64,000 nt of DNA from Muricea muricata (GCA_963855995.1 OY979729.1:7582115-7646114); one strand, 5' to 3'; shown: positions 21,001 through 30,885, counted from the stretch's first letter. Translations and numbers: made by a program. The notes: a model not told the origin generated them from the letters alone.

Positions 21001-24000
21001 CTTTCTCACAGACAAAACTTGGCTGCCCACAGTTTGACCAACATGACCAGTCTGCTCGGCGTCCTCGTCTACGTGAACTTGAAAACTTTGCTTGGATGCT
21101 TGACGAAGCACCGAGGCTGCGATGCTGTCAGGTCTTCTTGAACGAGCCTTAAAACGCAGAGTTTAGATCAAACAAACATAAAGGTAAACCACAGCCTGCC
21201 GACAATTTAAGAAAGTATAAAAAAAGAAATTCTAAAGAATAGAGACATCTTGTAATTCAAAATATGAATAAAACAAAACAAAGAGACTGTAAATTTTCCA
21301 TTTTATCTCAGACATCTGTCTGATGATGACTTTGTCTAAGTCACTTTGAAATAAAGTGTATGATTAAAAAACCCAGAATAATAAGTTCCTTGTATGTTCT
21401 CATGGTTATTTTAAATCAAAATATGGGATGTGTGATTCTGTGGGATGTGTGAATTAAATTATTCGTATTATTAGCACTGATGAGGTCGAAAGCTTTGCGA
21501 CAAGAAATTATACTTTGATTTATAATCATGAACCATATAGCTTAATATCATCTTCATAACATCTTACATGTTCCCCCGTCCATTTTCCAGGTATGTTTAC
21601 ATTCTCCTTGCTCATTACACCCTCCACTGGAGCTTCTTTCCAGTCGTTGCCACGGCCTTCAGACAGACGAGACATTCTATTTTCGCTATCATCGGAATCG
21701 TGAAGTATAGAGAAACCCAGTCCTTTCTTCTCGGACTTTGCTGGACCAGATCTTGACTGCGCCGCTAAGTAAGAACAATCAGGACTGAGTCAAACTGTCA
21801 CTGCCACCTGGCGTTGACATTAGAAAAATGTTTTAGTCGACAAACTAGGTATTTCATAGGGCTCGAAACTCAAGCGGGGAACAGTTGAAAAATGTCATCA
21901 ATTATAGTGTGTCTAGTAAGTCACTTTAACGAAGATTTAAATACAATCAATTTTTATAAAGATTTTTTCAAAGTCGAATTTTATTATGGTTATTTTGTTA
22001 TGTTGACTAAAATTGCTGTTAATTTGAAGAACATTCATCAACGCATCAAAGAAATATTGCCTTTGATTTAAACCATGATTTTTCTCAATTTGCAAACTTT
22101 ATTAAACTGCAGCAGCCAACATGTGATTGTGGCAAAATGAAAATCAATATTTAATCCTCATTCATCATGTGCACCATTGTCAGTAGTGAACTGAGCACAA
22201 ACCATGTTGGTATAAAAAGAAATAGCTGCATTTTTAGTGTAACTTTCTCCAAAATTGAATTTTTGACATGCAAAGTTTGCACAGTTCGTGTTTCACTAAT
22301 TATTTCAACAGTTTTATTGCTTATTTTATCAGTGGCAAAATAAGCCTCTGGCCACCGAGCTAAGGAGGTAGCTGATCAGATGAGAGCAAGCGTAGCATGG
22401 TAATGCCTGGTTAAAATTAGACCTTTCGGTAATTACGTCACAGCTAATACTGTTTTCAACTTAGGACCACCATAAATGTAGTGGATTTGAAGTTTGTTTC
22501 TCACAGGCTATGCTCAGAAGCCTAGAACATCCTTCGTCAACACATGCATAAAAAAGAATTTGGGATTTTGACTATTAAACATGGAAATAAGCTTAAACAC
22601 GAAAACGAGACTGAGGGTCATAGCCCCTCAGCCTTGGTTTCGTGTTTAAGCTTATTTCCACATTTATTGGTCAAAATCCAAAAATTCTTTTTACTGCATG
22701 TGTTGACGAAGGATGTCCTGCGCCTCTGGCGCAACAAACAACCAGCATGCCAGAGGCTTGAATAATTTTAGCGCGCAACTGCATTTACTCTACTATACAA
22801 GGATCGGTTGTACGAAAGATGAAAAGTGATATTCTAAAACTTTCTAAACATGTTCGGTACATGGCAAAACCCATATTAAAGTTCAACATTTTCGAGTTAG
22901 AGACACTTCTTATCTGTTGCGAGCTCGATATCCCTGGTGTCATTGCTCTTCATGGCTTTCTTATGAAAAAATCACTATCCGCTGGATAGCGCTATCCATC
23001 TTCCGTACAACAGACCCCAGATAAAAATCTTCAAAATTAGTTTTGTTCATTTCCCCCAAACAAAGTTTATTTTGCAGGATTTATTAAAGACAATACCGAT
23101 CTCATACACAGACAGCAATCATGTTTCGCTCGGGTTATAAATATCTCCAAACGTTGGATTGTGAATGCAAATCTAGCTTTGTATTCATAATATGATTATT
23201 ACACCTGATTGGCATTGCTGAGAACAAACTAACTTCACAGATAGCAATCAATTACACTAAACAAAACCCGCGCTACAAAACTTACACATGATGTTTCTGT
23301 AACATCTCTAGAGGTTGAGCATTCTTCTCAATTCCTAACAGCAACACTTGGTCAGCTTTTCGAAAATTCTCGACATTTTCACACGAGGAGGACCATGCGA
23401 TGTATAAAAGAGCAAGACGGGAACACGTGCCCTTCGCGTGCAGATAGTTGAAGATTTCAAGAGGATCAGAACAACAGTCTGCCTGTAAACATTGCAAGCA
23501 AATACACTAGCTACAATACGGATTACGACAGGGAATACTGTGAGCATGGATAGTTGAATAAATGGATAGAGGAGACTAGCTGGCGTCAGCGTTGAAACCT
23601 ACACACGTAAAAACGCACAAGTTGCCACAGACCTGCAAACAAGTTGTAACAAGTCTGTTCACAAGTTGTTCACAAGATGTATTCGCACGGCTTGTTCCGA
23701 ATTTGTTGGAACAAGTTTGGAACAAGCTGTTGACAAATTGTAACAAGCTTGATGGGAATATCAGACCTGTTACAAGATTGTTCCAACAAGACTGATACAG
23801 CATGATATAACAATATTGTTACAGCCTTGTGTTGTCAATCTTGTAACAAACTTGCTACAACAGGATTGTATCAGAGTTGTTAGAACAACCTTGTAACAAG
23901 TCTGATATTTTCGTCAAGCTTGTTACAAGTTTGGAACAACTTGTTGACAAACTTGGTACAAGCAGTGCGAACACATCTTGTTGACGGCTTGTCTGCAGAC

Positions 24001-27000
24001 TTGTTACAAGTTGTGAGATTTTTACGTGTGTAGTTGCGATTCGTGATGTCATGCACGAGTATTGCGAATGTTGTAACAGTTTTCGACATTTTCTTTTCCC
24101 CACTATATTTTTCGATTTCAAGCAGTAATATTGAAGCCCAAATTGGTCTTATTGTTTTATAAACATGCCTATGCCACGAAAAACTATTTGACGTAAATTT
24201 TTCACGTCTTTGTTTTGAAATTTTTACCTACGAAAATGGCGGCTCAAAAACCACCGTTGATTCAACTAAAATTTGGGATCCATTTTAACTATTTAGTTCT
24301 TTGAAATATTTGCTTAAATTGACTGGGAATGGCTCGATATTTCATAATAAAATGCAACAATCACATTTATATGTGTTTATGCAATAAAAATAGTTAACAT
24401 CAAGTACGAGGCGCGCTGCGGGTTATTATTATGTATATTTATGCTGCTCGGCAACTTTCGCGGGCTTTTAGACCAATAGCATGAGGTCTAATAGCGGCAT
24501 GGCTCGTGGGGCAGTTTGCTATGCTCATTTGCCAGCTGGGTTTCACACTGGATACTTCGATTCCCAACCCTCCTCACCCTTGGACGGTGGGTGTTTTTCT
24601 GTGGGTTGCCCTGTCCCTTGTGCTATGCCTGGCTGCTTGCCAACTACTGTCTCGGCTGCTTGCTGAAATTGCGTTTCCTTGCTAACTGTTTCGGGCAGCT
24701 TGCCCGTTGTTATTGCTGTATGCTTGTCCTATGTGTCTCCGTTTGCTTAGGTTGTGAGTAGCGTATTCTGTCCCGTTCGTCACTGGTCACTGTCCCGTGC
24801 TCGTTTCGTGCGTGCTCGTGTCTGTAGGAGTGTTACTGTTGTCATGTTGTGCTGCTGTTCTTTTTTTGTGCAGGTGTCTGTGTTTAGGTTGGCCGGAGTT
24901 TATCTCAGGCGTCGTGTCAGCTTGTCCTGTGTTACTGTATTAATGTTGTCACTTGCTACCGCACCCGCTCGCCGGGCTTGTTCTCCGGCTACTCCGGATG
25001 ATTTTTTTTTTTAATTTATTTTTGTTGCTTTTTTTGCGTTACACGTTTGCACCTTGTCACAGGACTTATTAGTAAGTGTTTTTATCCCCTTTTTTATAAG
25101 GGGAGGGCTATCCCTTTCCAGTAACCTTGTTATAGTGTCTTACTCATCTCCACGTTTTATCGTGTGACAGTAGCTCTGTCCGCGGAGAGGTGAATTCTCG
25201 GCATCAAACACATTTTTCTTGTCGGATGGTCCGGATGACTCTGCAACCTAGAAGACAGCAGCCCAGTGAAGATCACTGTTTATAGCTAGCTTGCCGAGAA
25301 AACGTAGACGCCTAAACCGTCTCCAACAGAGCTACACCCTCCAATGTTTTTTATGCAGCACTTTTATCGGTTTTCCAGTCATTGTTGACGCTGGCTTTAT
25401 TACGAGTACGATAGATGTTAATTGTTTTTAAATTAAAATGATCGTCTGTATTATTGTTAAATGTGTCAGTAGTTATTTATTAATAAGAATTTGGTGATGT
25501 CGTAACTTGCAACCAGGTTGAAACGCCATCAGCATGCTGAAAACATCACACGCGACCACGAGTTTCCTATCCACTTCTTTCGATTATCAGACTGTAGCAA
25601 GGTTGACAACAAAAGCGGGTAAGAACATTGTTACATCAATGATGCAACTGGTTCTTAGGATAACCTTGTCACAAGTCTGATAATCCTATCAAGTTTGTTA
25701 CAAGTTGTTAACAGCTTGTTCCAAACTTGTTGGCAACTTAAACAACGTATTGACAGACTTGTTACAACATGTGCTTTTTTAGGTGTGTGTGCATGAGAAA
25801 CAACAACTACATTGGTTGACACTTAAATGTTTTGGAAATTTAGAACTCTTACTTCAATACAATCTGGGAATACAGCCACGGGGGGGGGGGGATAAGTTTC
25901 CTTAGTACTTACATATTTGAGCCAAACGTTCAAATAGCGTTGATCATTTTCATATTTGCTCACATCTTGAAACTCCTTGATACACCGTTCTAACAAGGTT
26001 CCTGTTTCTCGCCCTCCTTTTGGCACGTTTTCCTCCGTCCAAAGAATGTACCTAAACATTGAGAAACACGAGAGTTGCAACAAAGCTGCACGGGTTTATT
26101 GACCTAAAATGCTTGACACCAATAGTTGTCTTTGACATTTGCGCGTCGTCGCTAATTTAATACAATAAACGTCACAACTGAAAAAGCCGTCAAGTTCGAA
26201 TTAACAAAGCGAGAATGTTTCATAATAAACAGTTATTTTTGACCAAAAAGCGAGAAACCATGCCTATAGTTTAACTAGCGACGGCGCTCAAATGTCAAAA
26301 ACAACTATTGTTCTGAAGCATTTTGCGTTGGGTGGTCGCGCATCCCTCGAAACTGCAGTAAATGATTTATCCTTGTTTGCAATGCTGTAATATTGCCTGG
26401 GCTTCAACATAATGTTTTTAACTCCACCATATTGAAGTACAATGGTGCTGTCATCAATACGAGCCCGAAACTCCCTCAACTTGCCAACTCATTACTATCA
26501 TTATATTACAAATCATTATGTTGTTTCTAGTTTATTCAAAAATAAGGTTCTTCATCACATCACATCTCGTTGCATTATTGACTAACTAACCAACTGCACA
26601 ACCGTTTAGGAAAGTGAGCCGTCCGTTACCTACACAAACAGTTGGGTAATTCAAGAAGAATTGCTATTGGTGGATTTTGAGTCTGAAATAATTTTCAAAT
26701 TTGTCTGGAACACACATTTTCGGTTGAAATCAAATTTGATTAGAAAATTTACATTCGATTGGATTTTTTTGCCTCAGTTTTATCCTCCAAAATCCCATGA
26801 AGGGTGATGTCTAATTGACTCGCCGGATTGTATTTAGTTTCTAAGTAATAGAAAACTGCTTGAACAAAATTTGCGATCAATTTTGCATTTGGCCAGAAAA
26901 ACGAGATTTTCGTCGGAAAACTGTCGACCGCTGGCTGTTACTTCAGGCCTTGTCACAATACACACGTAACGATGACGGCCATATTTTTACCTAAACGTTA

Positions 27001-30000
27001 CGTTATTCTAACGAGTTTGGAAACCATCTATTCTATCAAGTATAGGACTTGCTGCAGTTATTATATCGAGTTTCTTTAGCTGCTTTACATGAAATATTGT
27101 GGTGTGGCCATTGCATAATACATATGGTATGACTACACCCAATTTGTTATGGGTATGCCAGAACTGAGGAGTTGATGTCTTGGGGATGGTTGTGTGAAAA
27201 ATAAATAGCGCTATCCACAAGATATTGTTTTTTTTCAACTGCCACAGAATGGCATAAAAAGTAATGACACCAGGAATATTGAACTCACAAGAAAGTAAAA
27301 GTCAACTTTAGCTGAGTTTGATGAGGGTTATACCAGTTACTGACCATGTTTTAGAGAGTTTGAAAAATCAATATGTGGTGGACAGCACTATTCAGGAGGG
27401 CTGTGTCACTAAAATTGCAAATGACCTGACTGTATGTTAGAAACACCCTTAGTGAGGTGCTCAACCACTAATCAACCAATATCAGGATGTGTTTGCATGG
27501 TTTGTGAGAGCTTGTTAACAACAGGTCTGTTACAAGTTGTCAACAGACTTGCAGCAAGTTAATTGTCAGAACTTATTTTTCACAGGCTTACTGCAAGTTG
27601 CTCCTACAAGTTGTAACATCATCAAATGACAAGTAGCAACCAGTCTGATTTTGACAGATTCTACATTTTACATCTTGAAATAAAAAATAAATAAAAAATC
27701 ACCCTCACCTGTACCAGATATCAAGAAAATCATCACCACTATATGTTCGAATTTCAGCTTCAAAATTCCTCAAAAAGTTGAATGGTAGAAATTAGTGAAA
27801 GATTCAGTCCTAGTTTTAGAAGTGCAGTCATTCTTTATTTGTGCAATTGTGAAAGATTTTTTGAGTGAGGTGAGAAGGCATAGATTGGTTATGCCAGTTT
27901 TAGATTTCATGTGAAAAGATTTACTTAAGAACACTGTTACAGAACTATAATATACTTTGTTTATCTCCTGGTGTATTGTGGCACAATTAATTGACAAAGA
28001 CAGATTTTAAAGAAATATTAGTTATGAACCCCCAAAACAAAATGTTCATCCCTCCAAAAATATTTCCACTACCCTCCCCCCTTCCCCCCCCCCCCCCCCC
28101 ACTAATTTTCATCATAATAAATAGTCCACTATCAAAGTACCTATCTATTTACCGCTTTGAGCAAATTATGTGGTTCCTTTTGCATGTAAGGAACTTTTAT
28201 AACTTTTTAAAGAAAATACATGTTGTGATTAAGCTTTACTTCTCATATATTCTAGACGTGAGCCATGAGAGGGAATCTGAGAGGAGAAAACAATGCACCA
28301 GCTTCCCCCTCTCTTAACATTTTTGGCACCACCCCAGTAAAAAAATATGAAAATCTGTCTATGACAATTGGTAATTACCAATTGCTAATGCCCCAGCCAT
28401 ACTTGTTGCTAATGCTGATACTAATTCTAGATGTTATCATGATCAATCAGTTAATCAAATGTCACACGTCATTCTTTTGATCATCTTAATGCTTTTATCA
28501 AATGATTTAAACTAATTAAAGACATCTAGACAGCTAATTAAAGCCTACAACAGACTACAAACAGATGTTAGTTAGAAATGATTAAAATGTTCAGTATCAA
28601 CATTGTCACACTTTAGGTACAGTGTATGTATTTGTAAGTTTCATGCAATGTCTTGTTGTAAATGAGAAACTTGCATGTGTGTAATTTTCACAGTTCATAT
28701 ATTTTTAAAAACTGATTGTACACAATCTGCAAAATGTAGTCACATATGCTGTAATACTACTGATGGTGAGTGTTTATCAATAATGCAAACATTGTCTCAA
28801 TCATGATAAGTACTGATTACCAGTCAATCACTAGATAGTTTCCAGTGTTTAAATGAGTCTATAGTCGCTGACTTGTACTTAGTTGACTTGAGCCCTGAAT
28901 TTCAATTACTGGACAGGTCATTGTGCAGAATGAATTGACTCAAATATAAAAAGCTAAATATCTCGAGTCACTTGACTTGACTGGAATGAGTTGAAGAAGT
29001 GTAGACATGAATACTTGGGTAATGCTATGGTATCTGGGATGAGTTTACTTGACATGATGTCTCAAAATCGCATGAAAAACATTATTTTTTCACACCCACT
29101 CAGAGCACAATTTAAGAAGTTTTCAAAATTTGTAGTTTGAAAGGAAGGCTGAAAAGGAAACTAACGTCCAACTTGGAATGGCCTAACTGGAATGAGAATT
29201 TAAAAAAGAACCTTAAGATACCAGACATAAAACTAGAGATATCCCAAATAAGGTGTGCATATTTTTAGTAGTCCTGTACACAATTTAACTTGATTCATCT
29301 TCAGCAGTAAGCATAGAAGAACACGTTAAAAAAAATTACGTGTACAAGAATTTAAACTAGCATGCACATGCAGGTATTGCATAAGTAACAATTAACAATC
29401 TCTCCTAATGTTCTTTGGTTCCTTTTAAACTAGATTAACTAAATAATTGCAATCGTTTGCTTGCTTTAAGGCCACTATTTAGGGCACATTCACGTCTCTT
29501 TATGTGAAGTGCTTCTTTATATAGTGCTCAATAAGTTCCAGTTATTAGCTGAATCAATTATTTTTGTGTTATTTTATTCTGTGAGGGTGACCTAGGAATT
29601 TTAACATCATCTACCTTAACATGGTCTAAGCATGTCGATTACCAGTGCACCAAAGCCACGAAAGTGTTAGGATTTGTACGAAGATCAACGCTTGACATCA
29701 AAGACATTGCCATTCGTCACACTCTATATTTATCGCTTGTTCCTTTTCAGTTATGTTATGGATCACAAAGTTGGGCACCGCAAACTGTATCTTTAATCAA
29801 ACGGATGGAAAGAATTCAACGACAGGCGCAAAAAAGTATGTGTTAGACCTACCCTTCCGCTGTGACACCATCTACCAAGAGCGGCTGTTATTTCGTAGAC
29901 CTTATTCCTCTATGTTATTAGCATGAATTCTTAGATATTGTTTTATTCTACAAACTAATTCACAGTCATACCAGCATTGACACAAATTTCTGGCCATCAA

Positions 30001-30810
30001 CAACAAATGGCAATAGAAGAGAAACCAGATCATCCAAGCCCAATCATCAAACATTTTTAACAAACCAATGCCAGACCAACTCCTACCAAAGATCGTTCTT
30101 GAACAGATCGACCAGACTGGAACATACACTGCCAAAGGAACTGACGGGCAAGAACATCAGCCTAACTCAGTTTAAGTCTGGTCTTTACGAATATTATCCA
30201 CTAGCTGTTAAACATGTTTTCAATGTAGAGGATCCGACAACATGGAAATCTATATGTTTGTCCTGTAATATGTGTCCTAATCTGTCCTATGAAATCGTTT
30301 GTTGTTATTAGTTTAATGTTTGTTTTATCATATTTATGTAGAGGGCCGCTGTAATTGGCGTAAGCTGTAGCCTGTACCCTGCCAATTGTCTATATTTGTG
30401 TATGTAATGTGTTGCTTGTTCATTGGCAAAGTGATATAAATAAATAAATTTACAACAAGATCAACTGGTTCTTTGTTAGTCTCTTTGTTCTGGCCAAGGA
30501 TACAAGAAAGACAGGGTCAACTGTCAAGATACTTCTGTCTGGTATAGCCAAGGCCAGTGTCGTTTGTGGGGGATGCATATAGGATTAGATTAAGCGCTTT
30601 CAGCTACATTTTTTTGTGTATCCTAAGTAATGTAAATTTTACATCATATAACACTCACTGTTTGTCCTTCTGAAGCTTCCAGTACAAAGAATCGTCTTCA
30701 ACACTTAATCCACCACATGGCGTTAATGCTGCCGTTAAATTGGGAATCTTTCTCCCTTGTTTTATCAGTTGTACATTCTCTTTACTTAATTCCCACTCAC
30801 AGGAATCCAT
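14525..30810 (-). CDS. BUB1B: BUB1B/BubR1 (Mad3-like) mitotic checkpoint protein, ten exons found
   Basis: Spindle assembly checkpoint subunit. In animals BubR1 joins Mad2, Bub3 and Cdc20 to inhibit the APC/C and recruits PP2A-B56 at kinetochores. Exons with GT-AG sites and matching phases: 30810-30659, 27768-27709, 26051-25913, 23482-23286, 21764-21568, 21147-20956, 20332-19166, 18127-18039, 17562-17398, 15012-14525. In order they give KEN1 (EWELSKENVQ), the TPR-like Mad3/BUB1 domain, an ABBA-KEN2-ABBA cassette, two GLEBS-like segments, a repeat array, SPTLTTKQ and a KARD motif (LSPILE). About 950 residues are visible against roughly 1,050 in human. A short exon between 23286 and 21764 is implied by phase but was not found. 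No kinase domain is seen, so the gene may be Mad3-type or its 3' end may be lost. The middle exon has three homopolymer frame breaks. Confidence 0.93.
15150..15615. repeat. Degenerate minisatellite of ~19 bp units
   Basis: A unit like TCTCTAATACAGACA, then TC or CC, recurs many times with heavy drift (clear copies near 15360, 15465-15485 and 15540-15565). It lies upstream of BUB1B exon 10 on the minus strand, inside the intron. Confidence 0.75.
15982..16259. mobile_element. 278 bp MITE with ~28 bp inverted repeats
   Basis: ACAATCCTGGCAAAAATTAT with TGTGGACAG at 15982-16010 is inverted at 16232-16259. Inside, a second palindrome centred near 16108 (AATGTTGAACATC...GATGTTGACATTG) and matching CCCCTCTTCC/GGGGATAGAGG text make a nested hairpin. 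No coding capacity. Confidence 0.8.
16833..17060. repeat. Three spaced ACGGTACACA palindromes
   Basis: Near-perfect inverted motifs occur at 16833-16853 (ACGGTACACACTGTGTACCG), 16988-17009 (ACGGTACACAGCTGTGTGCC) and 17042-17060 (ACGGTACACAACTGTGTA). Confidence 0.7.
17091..17174 (+). repeat. tRNA-like sequence, probable SINE head
   Basis: GGGTTCGAATCCCGC at 17155-17169 is a full box B with T-stem. GATTGCTCGAGTAGCGC at 17096-17112 is a weak box A at a suitable distance, and a T-rich run follows. No acceptor stem can be drawn, so this is better read as a tRNA-derived SINE remnant than a working tRNA. Confidence 0.4.
17398..17562 (-). CDS. BUB1B: BUB1B exon 9: SPTLTTKQAF segment and acidic stretch
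   Basis: This 165 bp exon lies between TCTAG|GT and TTTG|GTAAGT. It reads PSPTLTTKQAFADVMPWFNA then an acidic run DELENDFKNDENDDEPD. The SPTLTTK(Q/E)A block matches SPTPTVHTKEAL, a conserved block I recall from BUB1-family proteins. Ends with one base left. Confidence 0.9.
18039..18127 (-). CDS. BUB1B: BUB1B exon 8
   Basis: This 89 bp exon lies between ACTTTAG|A and CAG|GTAATT and encodes KSFLSEKHVSEKKSDVATPK then LVRYKPDLT. SFLSEKHVSEKKS resembles human DEFLLSEKKNKS, which lies between the GLEBS and KARD regions. Phases join exon 7 (two bases out) and exon 9 (two bases in) perfectly, which supports the model. Confidence 0.88.
18500..18736. mobile_element. Hairpin MITE, GGTTGTACGAAAG family, copy 1
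   Basis: Begins GGTCGGTTGTACGAAAGG and ends with the diverged complement (CTTTCGCACAACTAAC). It contains AATCACTATCCGCAATGGAT. Same family as 22801-23018. Confidence 0.7.
19166..20332 (-). CDS. BUB1B: BUB1B exon 7: double GLEBS-like segment and ABBA/ENIPP repeat array
   Basis: This 1,167 bp exon runs from TTATAG|TCG to GCGAG|GTAAGA. It first encodes SKVYAGTEEFQFEEIRAAKF, matching the human GLEBS segment [20 protein letters not shown] that binds Bub3. A second copy follows: DRVYAYEGEFQLEEVMAKLY. Then come six units of about 35 residues with a core like FQIHQDDENIPP. The frame shifts at three homopolymer runs: nine T at 20158-20166, eleven G at 19854-19864, and six G near 19336-19341. Net loss of one base gives a length of 2 modulo 3, exactly what the flanking exon phases demand, so the runs are probably miscounted rather than the gene dead. 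Confidence 0.9.
20333..20955. other. BUB1B intron between exons 6 and 7
   Basis: No gene or transposon end could be supported in this intron. It is mildly AT-rich with the expected TTATAG acceptor at its minus-strand end. Confidence 0.5.
20956..21147 (-). CDS. BUB1B: BUB1B exon 6: ABBA motif FQVHVD
   Basis: This 64-codon exon has phase 0 at both ends (TTAAG|GCT, AGT|GTAAGT). It contains FQVHVDEDAE, which meets the ABBA consensus exactly. In human BubR1 such motifs flank KEN box 2 and bind Cdc20. The order FSILHD, KEN, FQVHVD recreates the ABBA-KEN-ABBA cassette. The rest is rich in Ser, Gln and Val with no fold visible. Confidence 0.85.
21568..21764 (-). CDS. BUB1B: BUB1B exon 5: ABBA-like motif and KEN box 2
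   Basis: This 197 bp exon lies between CTTAG|CG and CAT|GTAAGA. It encodes GLGFSILHDSDDSENRMS and later VMSKENVNIPGKWTG. SKEN...GKW fits human AKENELQAGPW, the second KEN box. FSILHD is close to the ABBA consensus F-x-(I/L/V)-(F/H/Y)-x-(D/E), with Leu at the fourth place. Phase is one base in, zero out. Confidence 0.85.
22528..22716. mobile_element. Foldback element, ~85 bp arms
   Basis: ACATCCTTCGTCAACACATG at 22528 is inverted at 22697-22716, and the arms continue through AAGAATTTGGGATTTTGAC and GGAAATAAGCTTAAACACGA to a small loop near 22622. It lies in a BUB1B intron. Confidence 0.85.
22801..23018. mobile_element. Hairpin MITE, GGTTGTACGAAAG family, copy 2
   Basis: Ends are GGATCGGTTGTACGAAAGAT and its complement ATCTTCCGTACAACAGACC. 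The motif ATCACTATCCGCTGGATAGC with GCTATCC lies near the right end. It is the best preserved of three copies, all in BUB1B introns. Confidence 0.8.
23286..23482 (-). CDS. BUB1B: BUB1B exon 4: end of the TPR-like domain
   Basis: Acceptor TTTACAG|G and donor GT|GTAAGT bound a 197 bp exon reading ADCCSDPLEIFNYLHAKGTC, then LALLYIAWSSSCENVENF and RKADQVLLLGIEKNAQPLEM. This follows human EPLDMYSYLHNQGIG, FYISWAEEYEARENF and RKADAIFQEGI. It leaves two bases that need a following exon starting with one base. That exon, expected to continue human QFQARV, was not found before 21764. Confidence 0.96.
23600..24032. mobile_element. TACACACGTAAAAA MITE filled with ACTTGTTACAAG motifs
   Basis: Inverted ends TACACACGTAAAAA (23600) and TTTTTACGTGTGTA (ending 24032), with TA at each border, enclose a body made almost wholly of variants of CTTGTTACAAGTTG and TTGTTGACAAACTTG on both strands. 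The body can fold in many ways. Related decayed copies lie near 25610 and 27495. Confidence 0.8.
24480..25370. other. GC-rich, T-biased island inside a BUB1B intron
   Basis: Base composition jumps: GC and CpG rise and the plus strand is rich in T and G, with text such as TGCCTGGCTGCTTGCC and CCGCTCGCCGGGCTTG. A T-run follows at 25007-25017, then a second block ending GTAGACGCCTAAACCGTCTC. Short frames have a low-complexity Cys/Leu/Val make-up and no domain. It may be an inserted non-coding element. I cannot name it. Confidence 0.4.
25610..25795. mobile_element. Decayed relative of the ACTTGTTACAAG MITE
   Basis: Carries GTTTGTTACAAGTTGTTAAC and GACTTGTTACAACATG and ends in TTTTTTAGGTGTGTG, like the right end of 23600-24032. 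The left end is lost or diverged. Confidence 0.6.
25913..26051 (-). CDS. BUB1B: BUB1B exon 3: Mad3/BUB1 homology region
   Basis: The exon runs from TTTAG|G to TAT|GTAAGT and encodes YILWTEENVPKGGRETGTLL followed by ERCIKEF and NDQRYLNVWLKY. Human BubR1 has YISWTEQNYPQGGKES, LLERAVE and DPRFLNLWLK in the same places. This is the core of the TPR-like fold that contacts KNL1 and the checkpoint complex. Confidence 0.96.
27190..27405. mobile_element. Hairpin MITE, GGTTGTACGAAAG family, decayed copy 3
   Basis: AATAGCGCTATCCACAAGAT, then GCCACAGAATGGCATAAAAA and CACCAGGAATATTGAACTCA, follow the internal order of copies at 18500 and 22801. The outer ends are too diverged to fix. Confidence 0.5.
27495..27660. 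repeat. ACTTGTTACAAG-type repeat remnant
   Basis: GTCTGTTACAAGTTGTCAAC, TACAAGTTGTAACATC and similar words repeat here without clear ends. It lies just upstream, in plus coordinates, of BUB1B exon 2. Confidence 0.5.
27709..27768 (-). CDS. BUB1B: BUB1B exon 2: start of the TPR-like domain
   Basis: This 60 bp exon lies between a TTTTTGAG acceptor and an AG|GTGAGG donor. It reads NFEAEIRTYSGDDFLDIWY, matching human FEYEIRFYTGNDPLDVWD. Phase 1 in and phase 2 out agree with exons 1 and 3. A CR1-like LINE tail, on the opposite strand, lies in the intron before it. Confidence 0.93.
28060..28102. repeat. Polypyrimidine run with about 18 consecutive C
   Basis: CCCTCCCCCCTTCC leads into an uninterrupted C run near 28083-28100. 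The minus strand is G-rich and could form a quadruplex. Run length is uncertain for sequencing reasons. Confidence 0.8.
28103..29560. other. BUB1B intron 1, part without features
   Basis: I find no exon, RNA gene or clear transposon between the C run and the LINE tail. The text is AT-rich and unremarkable. Confidence 0.4.
29585..30450 (+). pseudogene. CR1-like LINE, 3' end of the reverse transcriptase ORF
   Basis: The plus strand reads TWSKHVDYQCTKATKVLGFV, then RRSTLDIKDIAIRHTLYLSL, WAPQTVSLIKRMERIQRQAQ, and after frame changes RSFLNRSTRLEHTLPKELT, ISLTQFKSGLYEYY and EDPTTWKSICLSC. This is the C-terminal region of CR1/L2-like LINE proteins. The element ends with ATAAATAAATAAAT (about 30437-30450), a CR1-style short tail. 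It is 5'-truncated and carries several stops and shifts. It lies antisense in BUB1B intron 1. Confidence 0.85.
30659..30810 (-). CDS. BUB1B: BUB1B exon 1: start codon and KEN box 1
   Basis: ATG at 30810-30808 starts MDSCEWELSKENVQLIKQGR; human BubR1 has the same EWELSKENVQ core. KEN box 1 is the part that acts as pseudosubstrate toward Cdc20-APC/C. The exon ends AAACA|GTGAGT at 30659 with two bases of a codon left, completed as Gln by exon 2. The start is chosen because it lies directly before the conserved block and no upstream in-frame extension is needed. Confidence 0.95.
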
Positions 30811-30862
30811 GTTAGTATAAAATTTCCTAGTTCAACTTTAAATGAAGCACAATATTATTCCT

Positions 30863-30885
30863 TTCAAAAAAATATGGCGCCCAAA
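30863..30885 (-). promoter_or_regulatory. Possible E2F and CHR sites upstream of BUB1B
   Basis: On the minus strand, TTTGGGCGCC (30885-30876) is E2F-like. TTTGAA (30868-30863), the core of cell-cycle homology regions, follows 7 bp later, 53-75 bp before the start codon. Mitotic genes in animals are often controlled by this pairing through E2F/DREAM. Motif presence is seen; function is inference and short matches can be chance. Confidence 0.4.

Noticed and set aside
23592-24121. Frames with repeated TSLFTSCSQ and KLVTSL text on both strands
   Set aside because: They are translations of the ACTTGTTACAAG MITE body.
26288-26479. Minus-strand frame REFRARIDDSTIVLQYGG upstream of BUB1B exon 3
   Set aside because: It lies between BUB1B exons but has no BUB1B similarity, and the exon phases join without it.
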